DNA from: Moringa oleifera
Taxonomy: Eukaryota > Streptophyta > Magnoliopsida > Brassicales > Moringaceae
Length of the DNA: 64,000 nt
Reading direction: 5' to 3'
Assembly: GCA_021397835.1 (NCBI GenBank)
Contig: JAJFZO010000235.1
Location: 124,001 to 188,000 of the forward strand
In this document: in pieces, positions 46,500 to 59,793 of the stretch
Layout of the letters: every line of letters starts with the position of its first letter
Numbering within the stretch: the first letter of the stretch is position 1
Position numbers and translations under genes: made by a program
The notes under the pieces: generated by a model
Database searches by the model: none
Told to the model about the DNA's origin: nothing
What the model saw: only the letters and a program-made list of their open reading frames with translations

Positions 46500-49400
46500 A
46501 TGCAATCTGGTTAAAGAGGTATTAATAAGGGCATTTAACTTGGAAGGTTTTATGGGAAACAACATTTTTATTTAAAGATATAATACTATAAAAATTGGCC
46601 CTAAAATGAACCTTAAAATATTTTGTTAGTATTTTAACTCTTTATTTTTTTTTCTTTTTGTAGGATATAGATTTTATAGGGAATAGAATATAGAAAATTT
46701 TTTCAAGCCAATTGTTGTCATCTCGGTGGTGAGAATAGATTCCAAAGGCAGTGTGAGTAGATGCTTAACCATATTGCTGACACATGACTATAATTTTTTA
46801 GAGTTATGTAAATATATGACATGCACATATGTGGAACAAGGTAGCTAAAGCAAATATTAATATGTTCATATTGGAAATAAAACAAGTAATATAAAACATT
46901 TTTCTTTTACGCATTACATTTTGTTAGAAGTTGTAGGAACCCAGGTGCACCATGTTAGGATTTGAGGCTATGGTGTATTATTGCAACATTCCAAGTGATC
47001 ATCTCTATTAGATTTTTTTCTAGAATTAATAAAAACCTTGATTCCACTGTTTGTTATTATTTTATATGCTAATAGGAATAATAAGGAAGAAAATTAATCT
47101 GAACTTGATTGTAGTTGCAATGTGGTTGTGCATTTTGCATTCAATACTTAACATTAGTGTTTTAGGAGTGAACGTTGCCACTTCAGTGGTGCAAATATGT
47201 ACCTTGGTAAGGGTATTAGATTCGTGTGATCGAATTCTATTGTAAACTTGATTTCTTTTGAGAAAAGATTTAGATGCTAAATTTTTTTATTTGGGTGAGT
47301 TCAAGGGTATTTCTATTTTGTTTTTCTATAGATTTCGTACAAAAGGAATGTTACATATTGTGTTTTCTATAAGTTTCAATTTATCTGGGTTTTATTTTCT
47401 TATTTTCATTTGCTTGTTGAGCTTAACCTAAATGTTATTGGCTTCCCTTAGTTCATTTTCATTATTAAGTTAAAATTAAATTTTTTTCTACAAAGCTTAC
47501 TTCAATTGAAATCCTATATTTATTAACTAGTACTATAGTTTTTGATTTTTCCTATTTACTAGTTAGTAATTTTAGAGATTTTAAAGTTGCATGGTTGTTG
47601 GATGAATATTGAAAAACTATAGCCTAGGATGTGAGGTTTTCACTCTTTTATACCTGACAGAAGAAAAAAAAAATACAAAGGTAAGTATTCAACAAAAATC
47701 AGCTTGATTTGTGCTCTTTAAATTGTTATGGTTAGTTTGTACATGGTATCTTGTTATTGGCCTACCAGTTTGAGTTTGTTACTATCCGGTTATGATTCAG
47801 ATATGTTTAAATTATGCTAAAGTTTAGAGTCATTAAGATTGAAGTTATCCTTTTCAAGAAAGAATTGTAGTAAGTTATGTGATCTCTTTCAATGACTTTA
47901 TAATAATTATTTAATTAAAGTTATAGCATTACCACTTATATGATGATCATTATTTTCTTTGTACTAGTATATCTTAAAATATTTGATGATTGCACAACCA
48001 CGAATTTGATTTCACATGTATGAAAAGTGGTTTCATGTATTTATAAAATGATTTCTCTCATATATCATATATGGTAAATAAAATTGTAATGTTTTCATAT
48101 AACTCATTCAAATGATTAATTATAATTTATTTATAATATTTTTATTTTCATTACATTATATATCACTCTTAACAAATAGAATGATATTTGATCTTGTAGT
48201 TATGTTCATTATCATATTAAAATGAATATAATTACTTAATTTAAAATAACTATTTTTAATTATTTAATTTATTTTTAAAAATAAAAATTAATTTAAAAAT
48301 TAATTTTTTAATAACCTTTTTACTAGATTTCATTGTCAACTCCTTGTTTGTTTGAAAATAAATTTAAATAACATAAATAATTTGTTAGATGATTTAAAAA
48401 TCATTTTTTAAATATTTAATTAATATTTACACTTTTTTCCCAGTTAATTAAATAGGAAAAAACATGGTTGAAATTAAAAACAAAATCACAATTATTTATT
48501 GTAAACATTGATTAGTTTTGCTATTCATCTATTAATTAATTGCAAATATTCAAAAGTGAAGAAATTTTATTTAGTAAAATTTGTTCAAGATATATATTAT
48601 GAGAATTTTATTACCAACATATAATTTATTTTAAATTTAATTAAAATAAAATACATTTAATAATCTAAAATAAGTTCATTTAATTAATTAATTTTAAAAT
48701 ATTTTATTAAAGAATATGTTTAATTTGGCAATATAATATAAATCATATCAAATAAATTTTTAATCATTTTTAACGGTTAATAAAATGAAAACAAATTGTT
48801 TAAATTATAAAATCTAGTCATTGTTATTTATTGTAAATAGTCACTAATTTTACTATTATTTTATTAAGTAAATATGTATTTATAAAATTAAATATATTTT
48901 ATTCCATAAAATTTGTATATTGTAGAAAATATAAGGATTTCATTGCTTATATCTTAATTGGTTTCTCTTTTTCAGCTTAGGCCACATGACAAAACTCTTC
49001 ATTGCATCTTTAAAAAAGAGAAATCTGTCTCAAAATATCACTTGATTGCTTGCGTAACTGATTGTAAGATCTTGCTAACTATCTATTTATTCATTAAAGT
49101 ATGTTAATATTATTTTAGTAATTATAAATAATTTATAATTAGTTTCACTTTTTAATTATGGCAAATAACATTAGTTATGTAAAAATGAGATATTAATTCA
49201 TGAAACTATAGTTACTAGCCAAAGTTTATTGTATTAGTTACAACATTCAAGTATATTAACCAAATTGAAATGAATAATGTTTGACTTTTAATTTATATTG
49301 TCACATGTATTTAATGTCACTTGATTTTCATGATTTAGTTAACATAAATATTTGTTTATTTAGATAATGCCATACTTGTGTAGTTTATAATATCTCTAAT

Positions 49401-50977
49401 GTAGGATAAAATAATTACTTTAGAAAAGTTAACTTTTGACTGACCAATTTATCAAAATTGAGATAGTCGTTCAAAAAATGGTCTCTTCAATTATGCATGC
49501 AAGTTTTTCTTGCATTACCTTTTACAGTCCACTTTAAGTGTCTCTTTAGAAACTCATCCAAGGGTTAACTTTATCTAATTACCGTCTTAATAGTCCTCTA
49601 TGTTTGTATATTGTACTAAATTTTTTCTAATAGGTTGGAATTAGACATATCTATTTAATATGACAAGTTTACATGACCGTTTGTGTATATATAGTTTTAA
49701 GATAAACATAAAAAATTAAAAATTTATCTAAGCTTGTGGTACATAATTTATGAAAGACAAAAAAATGTATAAGACAACATTTTCCTTTCGCAACATGTTA
49801 CAGAGGTGGCAAAAATGGATTACTTATTATACACATAAATCCTTTCTTGCAAAATAACCTAGGATAATAAATTAGTCTCCTATGAATAACGTTCTTAGTG
49901 TGTGCATGTCTATGTATACATGCATACCCAATACATGCAATATGAAAAGTCATGAAAAATGCCTATTCCATTTTGCTTCATGTAGCACTCGATGCTTGAG
50001 GCTGCATGCCCTCTCTCTTGCTTAAACTGCATGTATAAATAATATCACATACAAATAGTTGTAATTTCAAAAGGGCAAATATATATTTGAATATATCCCG
50101 AAGAAAAATATTAATTTTATAAAAAGAATTCCTTTCATTCAATAAATTAATAGTCTAGTTTGAATACTTCACCTCTTAGATGTTGAAGTTCATAGAATTT
50201 TATGAAACACTTAGTATAAATAAATGTAAAAATACCTTGTGAGAAATGTTATCCATGAGTCGACAAATGATAGATGTAGCTTTTAAGATTTTATGGTCAT
50301 TGGATCACTAATCAAAAATGTGTTTTGTTGCTAAATCTCCCATGCTAACAACAACTGTGGTTATAAGCATGAAATAGCCAATGGATATGAGAGCTATAGG
50401 CATGTACTGTGAGATCGTCAATGTTGTACCAAGGGTATTTGTAGAGTATACTGAATCAATATAGCTATCCTTCTTCTGACACAACAGCGCAATTTCAATT
50501 AGTATCAAAATGAAGTTAATTTCTTTCTTCTTTTTTTCTTGCTTGTCGATGTATAACCATAGTGCCATTTAATAGAAAATTCCTTAAATTCCTAGGGGTT
50601 CTTGCCATTACTGGCTTTGGACTAAAAACGGAAGATTAGATAAAATGCAAATCCAACGGGTTGGTTTTTAATAATTCATGAAGAAAATTATCATATTTTC
50701 ATAATTCAATTGAATACGAAATCTATAAATCTCATTTTCTTTGTGTAATTGTAGAAGAGGGTTTTGTTTTTTGTTGTAATGTAATCCCCTCCTTTTTTTC
50801 ATTTTAAGGAATTAGTTAGTTGTCCAGTAACAAGTAAGAGTAGTGGATAGTTTTCGATAAAAGGAAGAGAAAAACGAATAAAAAAATTCTATTTAATCAA
50901 TATTGTAATACGTGCATTGTTTTGTTTTATTAAATCCAAATGCTTTTTTCTTTACCTAATTACAAAGATGGGTTTTT
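46500..50977. other. Long AT-rich stretch, no recognised gene
   Basis: Frames at 47051-47245 and 50308-50568 (the latter with two hydrophobic segments) have no recognised family. A large AT-only tract lies at 47880-49400. Through 50706 it is repeated in the second unit. Confidence 0.4.
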
Positions 50978-51195
50978 AGACTCTGGGATCCAGGAATTGC
51001 AACATGGACTAAATGCCCTGTCTAAGCCAAGGAACTTACCCTAAAAAGTCTTGACAAATGATGATTGAGATGATATTCGACATTTTTGAACCACGAAACG
51101 CTCAGTTTCCAATTCAGTTGCAGGTGTAACCAACCTGCTATTAAGGATATGGCAGAAAGAAATAATAAAAAAAGAGCTCCAAGATTTTTTTCCTT
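50978..51195 (-). pseudogene. psaB: Nuclear copy of plastid psaB (NUPT fragment)
   Basis: Reading leftward: [42 protein letters not shown] and VSSLA, stop, TGHLVHVAIP. This is a contiguous membrane-helix stretch of photosystem I P700 apoprotein A2. The Trp of SSLAWTGHL is a TAG stop and several residues differ, so the fragment is old. About 215 bp only. It lies in the unique part of the unit, next to the terpene synthase pseudogene. Confidence 0.9.
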
Positions 51196-51584
51196 TCGGA
51201 GATGAGGATGGATGTAGATAGAAGTCACCTCTTGGCCGGCTTGGTTTTGGATCCTAGTGTTGTAACCCAGCCTGTGGGAGATCCAAGGGAATTTTTATGT
51301 TATGAAAATGATCTATTAAATTGGTTTGGTTATTCTCCTTCATCTTTCATATCAACCTGTCCATTGTGCTATTCAAATGGGTTTGCCTTTTTTATTTTCA
51401 TTTTTCATGCCAAATGGCTCCATGGTTGGTGTGTAATCTTCATGGAGCCATTTGGCTTCAATGAAGTAGGCCTTGACTAGTTCTTTCATATTGATTATTA
51501 ATGAGATCAAGATGATGATTACATGGTTCTAGTGAGAAGTACAAAATAAAGAAAGGATCATGTCAAGTTGAAGTGAATCTACCT

Positions 51585-53325
51585 GTTCTTTGGTGTATTG
51601 GAAACAATATAACTTTCTTTGTATCCTCATATCATCTTCTATTCTTGATAAATGTCTAATAGTGCTTTACAACATAGTTTCATGTAATCCGTAAGTTTAT
51701 CTGAGCTGCTTATATCCTCATGTGAAAGTTAAAACATGACGTATGATTATATAATCAAGTTAACCTGCAAGTAAGCAATACCTATTAATTCTTAGATGAA
51801 AATATATAAATATTTTCATGAACTTGTTAATTACTTTAGTAAAGACTTCAAGTTCTTGGAATGTGCCATACATATCATCTGTATCATCTAGTGTTGATGT
51901 AATGCAAATCACTTCGGTCAATATCTACTTGAAAAATGAATATTGATGCTTAAAATACACTTTCAGTATGCAAAGGTAACACTCAACCATTCTATTTTTG
52001 ATATAACGCAACTTTCTTGCTAGTTAAGTCTTTCCACCACCTGAAAAGTAGTACACATATATAGTCATTGACATAATCCAAACTTGAGATAGTTAAGCAT
52101 ATAATGACTATCAAGAACTACATCTTACTTGGAAAATTCACTCAACTTTTTTTTTTTTTTTGTGTAGAGATAGTAAAAAAATTAAATCAAACTTCGCAAA
52201 TTTTAGTGAATGTTATGGGAACTGATCCGTTGGTATAATATAGAGAAGTCATTCTTATCTCTTAGCCTAGTAAAGCCTTTGCGGATAGTTTATTTTAGAG
52301 CACGAGCTACTTGTGCTACAAGAGGATCATGCAAAATACTTGCAATAGACTTAAAAGTGAGTGGTAATGAAAGTCAATGCTTCTTCTAATATGTCTTCTC
52401 CATGTACTCGCATATATCAAGCTTCATAGAGTTTTAGCATTCTTGGGACATAGTTAAACAAGGATTTCGTGAGGTTTCCTTTCCATCTTTGAACTTGTCT
52501 GATACTTCTACAGGAATAATCTCAAGGTTTAGGCATAAACATACATTTGATGTAGATGGTGAATACTAGCTCTGTAAAATGTCCATGGTTTAGATCAAAG
52601 GTACTAGTTGGAAGATACTTCTAGAATATCTATATATGTCGTTAATCATGATTTCGTCGAAAAAGGCATTGAAGAATTAATATGGAAGGAATTTTAAGTA
52701 GGGGAAGAGACTTACCATAAGGAACTTTAAATCCTTCGTGTTTAAGTATTCAAAATTAAAAGGCAATGTCATAGAGATTATTGTGACCATTAATGATATA
52801 GTCATAATAGATTTTGTTTAATTCGTTTTTATCCCTCTTTCAAAATGGTATGCGACTCCTAAAACTTGGATTGCATCAATTAAGGTTAGTTTCTAGAAGC
52901 TTCATCTGTTCCTGCCACTAGCATCCTTTTAACTACTTGTTTTAGTTCTTACATATGTCCTTGAGTTGAAATGTCAAAAGACTACAAAAATTAAAGATTA
53001 AGAATAGTCATTTTGTTTAGATGGTTAGAATCTCTAATCTAATGTAATATGTAAAAGGAGAAGCAAATCATAAAGCATCATGAGATGCTAATATGTATGA
53101 CACTGTAGTTATGCCTCTAAAAACATGCAGGCAAGCAAATCTAGAAATGCATTCTCAACTAATCTTAAGAATAAATGTAATGGCTTGCAAACACATGCAT
53201 AATAACTAGGTACCATTGAATCATCAGAATCATTTAATATGATGAAGTGATCCCCTAAATATCAGGACAGTGGTGAGCAGAGTGACGATTGATAGTGTTG
53301 GACAAGACATTTTGAGCAGAAGCTA
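51585..53325 (-). pseudogene. Terpene synthase pseudogene (TPS-a-like), multi-exon
   Basis: Reading leftward: exon 1 RHSAHHCPDI, then a frameshifted GDHF (about 53320-53235), matching the R(R)SAxYHPxIWGDHF start. Exon 2 is ELKQVVKRMLVAGTDEAS, LIDAIQVLGVAYHFE, then YDYI and GHNNLYDIAF (about 52975-52715). Exon 3 is VEVSDKFKDGK-like, KSLFNYVPRMLKLYEA, MRVHGEDILEEALTF and ARALK-like residues (about 52515-52160). Exon 4 is RWWKDLTSKKVALYQ, ECYLCILKVYF and STLDDTDDMYGTFQELEVF (about 52050-51825), with an intact DDxxD metal-binding motif near 51880. Exon 5 is LTDYMKLCCKALLDIYQE (about 51730-51650). Later exons are not seen. Terpene synthases ionise prenyl diphosphates; the early RxR8W-like region and exon pattern suggest an angiosperm sesquiterpene/TPS-a type. 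Stops in every exon. Confidence 0.88.
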
Positions 53326-53329
53326 GTTT

Positions 53330-53853
53330 AGACATATCTTTTGATATGTAAGAAATGATGATCAGCTTATTTACTTTTTACTTAAATGGAAGGAGCTTGT
53401 TCAAGTGAAAGAGCTTCTATATTGGTCTCATATTTATAGGGCTAACTACCATGCCAAACTACATCATATGGATGGAAAATGCACAGATCAAGTTGAAGAA
53501 CCCACTGGGTGGCCATTTCTTTAAACATGGCAAAGCATGTGTGACAGTCTTCTTCTTTTCATACTATTAATCTTTTACTATTCTTATTGTAAAGAGAAAA
53601 GAAAAAAAGGACTTTTACTCATTTGTCTTATTATGTATGTAGTATTTGATTTTTTTTTCTTTTAATATTGTTGAATCATGTGTTTATCTACTTTCTTACA
53701 TTGTTTAGTGCTAGGGTTTTTCAACTACCTCTTTAGACATGTCTAATTAACTACTGAAAATTTATATGTGCTTATGGAAAAGAAGGAAAAGAGACTTTGC
53801 TTTTAATTTATACATTAAATACAAGTAACATTAAAGGTGACTGTCATATATAA
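53330..53853. other. Upstream flank of the terpene synthase pseudogene
   Basis: Possibly the old promoter of the terpene synthase on the minus strand. No further features recognised. Ends at the tandem duplication junction. Confidence 0.35.
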
Positions 53854-54954
53854 TTGCAGATTTCCATTATCGGACTAATGATGGTTTACTATGACATAGT
53901 TTGTTATGTCATGGTGAATAATAGTCGAGATCAACATGCCTAAGGTTTAATCTAAGTGAAATACTTCTCCAGCTTTGCTAGGTTTCCTCTTGAATGCATC
54001 GTTACACATATTTCTCCTACAAGGTAAAGTTTTGGTTTAGAGCATATGTTATGCTTTGTGGCATGTGCTATTTCAAAAGCAATTAATAAAACAAACAAAA
54101 CATAGCAATCAAGGAATACAAAATAATAAATCATAAAGAAAAAGCAAGAAAAGAAATCTAAGTTTGGTCTGGATCTCTTAATCATCCCTAGTGAAGATGC
54201 CAACTATTATGACTAGGGTTTCGATCGGGAAAACCTACGGTGTGAGAAAAAGTTAAAAGTTGTCACAAATCATTTTAGGTATGATTGACCACCGTTTAAA
54301 AGTAAGGCTAACGAGTACAAAAAGAGTCGAGATTTCGAATCTGGGAGTCGGTTATGCTTAGGGATGGATTAGCACCCCCAAGACCCCCAAAACTGGTACA
54401 CCTTTTGATTTCTTTTCCTAAAAAATAATTTTAAGAGTATTTTAATCAAAGTACTTGAACCTTTGTGCTTACTCCATCCCAATATATCAAGACATTCTTT
54501 TAGAGAGAAAAGAATGGCTTGCACTTACCTACTTCTCATCTTCTCCAAAATAAGGGTTAGAAATCATATATGTAATATTTTTGTTAACAAAGAAAAGTTC
54601 TAATATGAAAATTTTTTTATTTCTATAATATGATTTATCTAAATGCTAAAATATTAAATAAATCAAAACATATAACTTAACAAGAGTTTATTAATAATTA
54701 TCTCATGTTGAGCAATTTTATTCAAAATAATGAATGTGTTGTAGTAAATAAGTTTAAGAGATTGTTTAAATACCTCTTGAAGTCCCTTACACTTTCATAG
54801 TATTTCTCCCCTCTTTAATATGAATGGATACAAGATTTCTATTGAAATCTTCGTGGGAAGCCACAAAAACTATAATGGAAATTAAAAATTATAAAAAGAA
54901 TTTTTTGAGAAAACTTTAGAGACAGTTTCTTTTCTTTTTATTGTGTTTGTGTGT
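53854..54954. repeat. Right third of the dispersed repeat (copy B), duplicated
   Basis: Second-unit counterpart of 40560-41660. All three substitutions between units fall here. Confidence 0.85.
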
Positions 54955-56297
54955 GTCTCTCCTTCACATAAATCTTGCTACCTCTTCCTCTTTTTGCCAC
55001 TCTTCGCTCTAGAGCTGAAATCTTCCCACCTATATATAGGATTTCGATGGTGCACATTAGCATCAAACAACGGGCAGAAGAAAAAAGTGTAATATGCCCA
55101 ACATCTTTTGCGTTCAAGCTCGACATGCTTTACCTTGCTTTGCAGAGCCCACCTTATTGTGTGAAGCCCCCTTAAGACTCTATCATATTGTCTTCATTGA
55201 TTCCAACTCCATTTCCACATCATTGACCTCATTTGAGTAGGAAACCACATTCATTTTCTCCAATCTTCATCTAGATAACTCAAAAATAGGTTTGCTAGTA
55301 AGCTACTACTGTGTCATTTAATTCTTCCAATTAGTGAATAAATCTTAGGAATTTAAGGAGCTTTACAATCTACTTCACCATTCCATCACCTTTTGTGCAA
55401 TTTCCTACTCACATTACCAAATTTGGGATAGAATCAGGTGACATCAAAATGTGGGGTAAGCTACTAACTTTGCTACCTTCGAATTCCTTGCCACATCAAT
55501 AGCTCTTCTTTTTCAGACTGATGTGGTAGCGTTGCCAAATGATGCCTTACCATATTAACAGCCCTACTATCGATGTCGTGCTACATCATCAGTTTTCCTT
55601 TTTTCAAAAGTAGAGCACTATCTTATCAGCACTAGCGCTTTCAATGATAATGTACCATGTCAGCCACTTCTGCCTACTAATATGTTCTAAATTTTTATCT
55701 CTTATCTTTACAATGCCACTTGAATCACCTTCATAATAATAATGATTTCACTATCTCAAATTACTATTGCAAGTTCATTGGTTATTCTATCTCGACATCA
55801 TGCATTTTTGGACAATGATAAAACCTTAAGGTGTTAATAATCTCCATTTGGTCACAACATAACATTGATATCCCTCTATCTTAACTTTTCAACACCATTT
55901 GAATCACCTTAATTAGATCTTAAATGTGGAAGCTTTGATAGATCTTTCAAGTGTTCCTTTATGAAAATACTATAGTAAAGCATCTGAATGTTATGTAGCT
56001 TTGCATCAAGGTAGAACCTTCAAGTTCATAAAATCTTCACTCGACCTTAACACAGAATGTTTAGCCCTTTCTCTTACCTTTCCAATGCCACTTGAATCAC
56101 TTCAATTAGATCTTAGATGTTGAAGTTATGGAGGTCCTTTAAGTGTTCCTTGATCTAGGTGAATTCCTAACCTTGAGAAAACCTGACCTTAGCTTAGCTC
56201 CTGACATTAAGTTCACTCCTAACCTTGGATTAGCCCCTAACCTTGAATTAACTTTCGACCTTGGATTATCTCCTGACCTCGCGTAACTCCTGACCTC

Positions 56298-57124
56298 CAC
56301 TACAAGAAAACAATAAAATTCTTAAGGAAAATTCCCATGGCTATAAAAATCGTGGGAATTTTTGAAATCTATTATGCCAAGTGATACGAAAAAATTATGC
56401 AATCAGAAATTATTATTCCAATGGAAATTCAATCAAAATTTCTAACATATTATTTCTTACAAATATTGTCGTAATAAAATCCATAGAAAAATTGATTAAA
56501 ATATTTATTTATATTTTTGTTTTTTTTAATGTTAACGAATTTCCAATGAAAAACTATCATGGTAGTTTTTATATAATTTTATTAATATTAAAAACATAAT
56601 TAATTTAATTGCCATGAATAATACCGCGATAATTGTTTTAATTATACATTTAAATTTTTAAATTTAATTAAATAAAATTAATAGCGCAATTATCACGGTA
56701 TATTGTCATGGGAATTAGTTGTTACTTTTTCTACGGAGAACAAAACCGCGGCAATCCATTGAAAAAGTATATACTTTAATATTTTAATTATTTTAAGTAA
56801 TAATATTGCCGCGGAATAAACCGTGGCAACATTTACATCATTTGCCACAAAAATTTTGCTTGTTAATTTTGTCAAAGTAATTTTTATTTGACATATGGAA
56901 ATAATTTTTTGTTGTTTTAATCAATTTCGATAGTAGTTTTTTGTTACAATATTTTTTGAGTGTTTCCCATGATTTTCTTTGTAGGAATTTTGAAAAAAAA
57001 GTTTTTGATTTTTGATATAATATTTTAATATTTAAATAATTAACATAAAAATAATTTATAATAATCATTTATAATAATTTGTCACGGATATTATCCGTGA
57101 CAATTTTGTTTTTACCACGGTTTT
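56298..57124 (+). mobile_element. CACTA-type terminus with CCGCGG subterminal repeats, second copy
   Basis: Identical to 43004-43830 by eye: CACTACAAGAAAACAAT start preceded by CTC, then the CCGCGG/CACGG motif array. No partner end visible before 64000. Confidence 0.72.
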
Positions 57125-58728
57125 TTTCATAGGAATCATTGAGTGAGTTAAAATTTTCAAATAATTTTTCTAGATTTTATAAAATATTTTTTTAATGTAA
57201 TTTGATAATATCTGAGAAGGTAGATTATTTTTAAAATAATTTAGTATTATTTTTATTATTTATTTATCATAATTAAATTTTTAATCATAATTATTTAATT
57301 GTATAATTATTATAGTTAAAAAAAGTTAAGTAATCAAGTATGTTCTTTTTTTTTTTTAATTTTTCACAAATTTAGTTCATTGTCTAAGGTATAATTAAGT
57401 TTTGTTTTATATATTTTTGTTGTAATCACAAATTTAATTTACATATTTTTTTTTTCAATTTGATAATATATTATTGTCGATAAAAGTAAAATTCAACTAC
57501 TTGAATTAATAATTATATTTATTAAAAAGTAAATAATAATGTAATTTGCATTTGAAAGCAATACTACATTTGGTTGCTTGTCTTAATGTTAATGTCTTAT
57601 ACTTAAAAATAAGAGAGCATAACTTCAAGTTTGCTTTCTTGCATCTGAAGTGTACAATATATAATATTTTTTTAATAATTTAATTTAATTTATTATTAAA
57701 ATATACCATGTCATATAATTTTTAATGTGTTATAAAATGTATAAAATATAGCAGTGCATTTAATAAATTAATTTAAACACTTATAGATTATAATATATAG
57801 TAATATATATAAGAAAATCTTATGATACATATATATACATCATGATTAGTACATATAACCCAATTTAAAACCATGAATTTAATTATCTTGTATTTTCATA
57901 ATATATTAGATATCATGTAGTGAACTATATTACATTGATTATAATACATTGTAAAATATATAATATATTAATTTGTTCAATAAATATAAGTACTTATAAT
58001 GATGAGCAATGAGTTATAACTAAGAAAACTTGAAGTTATAAATAATTTAGGATTGAAACATTGGTACATATAACTATGATTAGCTATCAATTTTGAAACA
58101 ATTACTTGTTTTTAATTGCATTGTTTAGTAAAAAATGTGTATGATTAGGAATCAATTGATAAATAATTGCTTGTTAATGTAAATTGTAATTATTAGCCTA
58201 AATTACAACATATGTGTTGCTAATTGACATCGATTAATTTTAATTTCAATTAATACATATCAATGATTAAATGATTTAATTAAAATGAATAAATTAAAAC
58301 ACAAAATACTACATCAAAATGATGTCGTTTTGATGTAATATAAACACTTACTTAGAAACCTAACTCACAACTTAGTTTTCTTTTTTACCGCCGCATACTC
58401 CTTTCTTCCCTTTACTATCTGCAATTTTTTTTGCTCTCTGTAATCTTCATTTCTCTGCAATTTCTCTTCTCTTCTTGCTACTTGGTCTTTATGGAAAGAT
58501 CAAATCTAAGCATTTGGTGAATCATCACTAGATTTTGAGAAGGTAAACTCGGATTTTGCCCACCCGATATGCTTAAAGTTAAGCTATTGTGGGAATAATC
58601 TTTCTCTCCTTCTGCTCTACTTAAAGTTAAGCAGCACCTTTATCAAATCTGATTCAAAAATTATTTCTCCAAACTGACTTTACAATGAACATTTTAAAGC
58701 TTCTCTAACTACCTAGGCCTTTGCTTCC

Positions 58729-59277
58729 TTTGGCTTCATATTCCCTTCCGTGGACTTAAACTATCCTTTTGACAAAAGCACCCTGCTCATCTCTGATTAC
58801 TTGTGCCATGCCTACCAGATTGAAATCATGAAAAAGCAAGGTTCCCCTTTTAGGATCGACTACAACAAGCTCACTCTAATTGAAAAAGACAATAAGCTCT
58901 CTATTTCTTTTGGCTTCATATTTCGTTTTGTGGACTTAACCTATACTTTTGATAAAAGCACCCTGCTCATCTTTGATTACCAGTGCCATGCCTACCATAT
59001 CTAAATCATGAAAAAGCAAGGTTCTCCCTTTAGGACTGATTACAACAAGCTCGCCACTCAAGAGAAAAAAATGGTAAGCTCTATGCTCTATTTGCTCATA
59101 ATGCTATACCTATCAAAGTTGTTGAATGTTGCAGCATCCGCATTCCCCTTAAGCTATCCAGTGCTAGGTTTTGTCCATTTTCTGGGTATTTCAGATCCTT
59201 CTCTACTTCTTGGTGCACCAATTGGAAAATTAACAAAGTTCCTTGTGCAATCTTTCTTATGCCTCATTTTGGTATAA
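58729..59277 (+). pseudogene. Unrecognised coding-like segment with 180 bp internal duplication, second copy
   Basis: Identical to 45435-45983, including the stop after the second CHAYHI. Confidence 0.4.
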
Positions 59278-59306
59278 CTGTCCATAAATTAAATAGGATT
59301 CCTCCC

Positions 59307-59569
59307 CTCTATCGAACATACAGGGAATTGGAGGTAGCATTCCACCAATGTTGAGTCATGGACTGGTTCCTTCAGCCCTTTTTCTATGTGTTGGTGTCCT
59401 ATATAACCGACATAAGACTCGAGTTGTTAGATATTATGGAGGTTTAGTGAGCACTATGTTGAATCTTTCTACCATTTCTTTTTTTTTTTTACTTTGGCCA
59501 ATATGAGTTCACTCGTACTAACAGCTTTATCGGGGAATATTCCATCTTAGTAGGAGCTTTCTAAAGAAA
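59307..59569 (+). pseudogene. nad4: Mitochondrial nad4 fragment (NUMT), second copy
   Basis: Identical to 46013-46275, including the poly-T frameshift, so it arose by the tandem duplication and not by a second organelle transfer. Confidence 0.85.
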
Positions 59570-59793
59570 TAGCTTAGCATAGCCTCTCTCTTCTAATAAT
59601 AAAGAGCAGCCTGCATCTTTATCATCTTATAGTAACTACTAGTTACTTAAAAGAACACACACAACGGACCGAACACAAACAACAGAAAGAACAAAAAGGC
59701 CATACATCCATATCAAAACATAAGGTAAAGGGGACAATAGGTCACCATGCCGAAGTCCCCTCGAGCTCTTGGTACCAATACGATTCTAAGTGA

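Larger units (their letters stand above)
40560..53853. repeat. Tandem duplication, first unit (13294 bp)
   Basis: From TTGCAGATTTCC at 40560 onward the sequence recurs at 53854 with a constant offset of 13294 to the window end, with no net indel. The second copy begins exactly where the first unit ends, so the arrangement is head-to-tail. To the left of 40560 (AACTTCAAAAGGT) and left of 53854 (CTGTCATATATAA) the sequences differ. Confidence 0.97.

Noticed and set aside
50308..50568. 86-codon minus-strand frame with two hydrophobic segments, also at 63602-63862
   Set aside because: Present twice only because of the tandem duplication; no family motif seen, so duplication is not evidence of selection.
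51202..51480. 92-codon plus-strand frame
   Set aside because: Lies between the psaB fragment and the terpene synthase relic with no recognisable family; not conserved elsewhere in the window.
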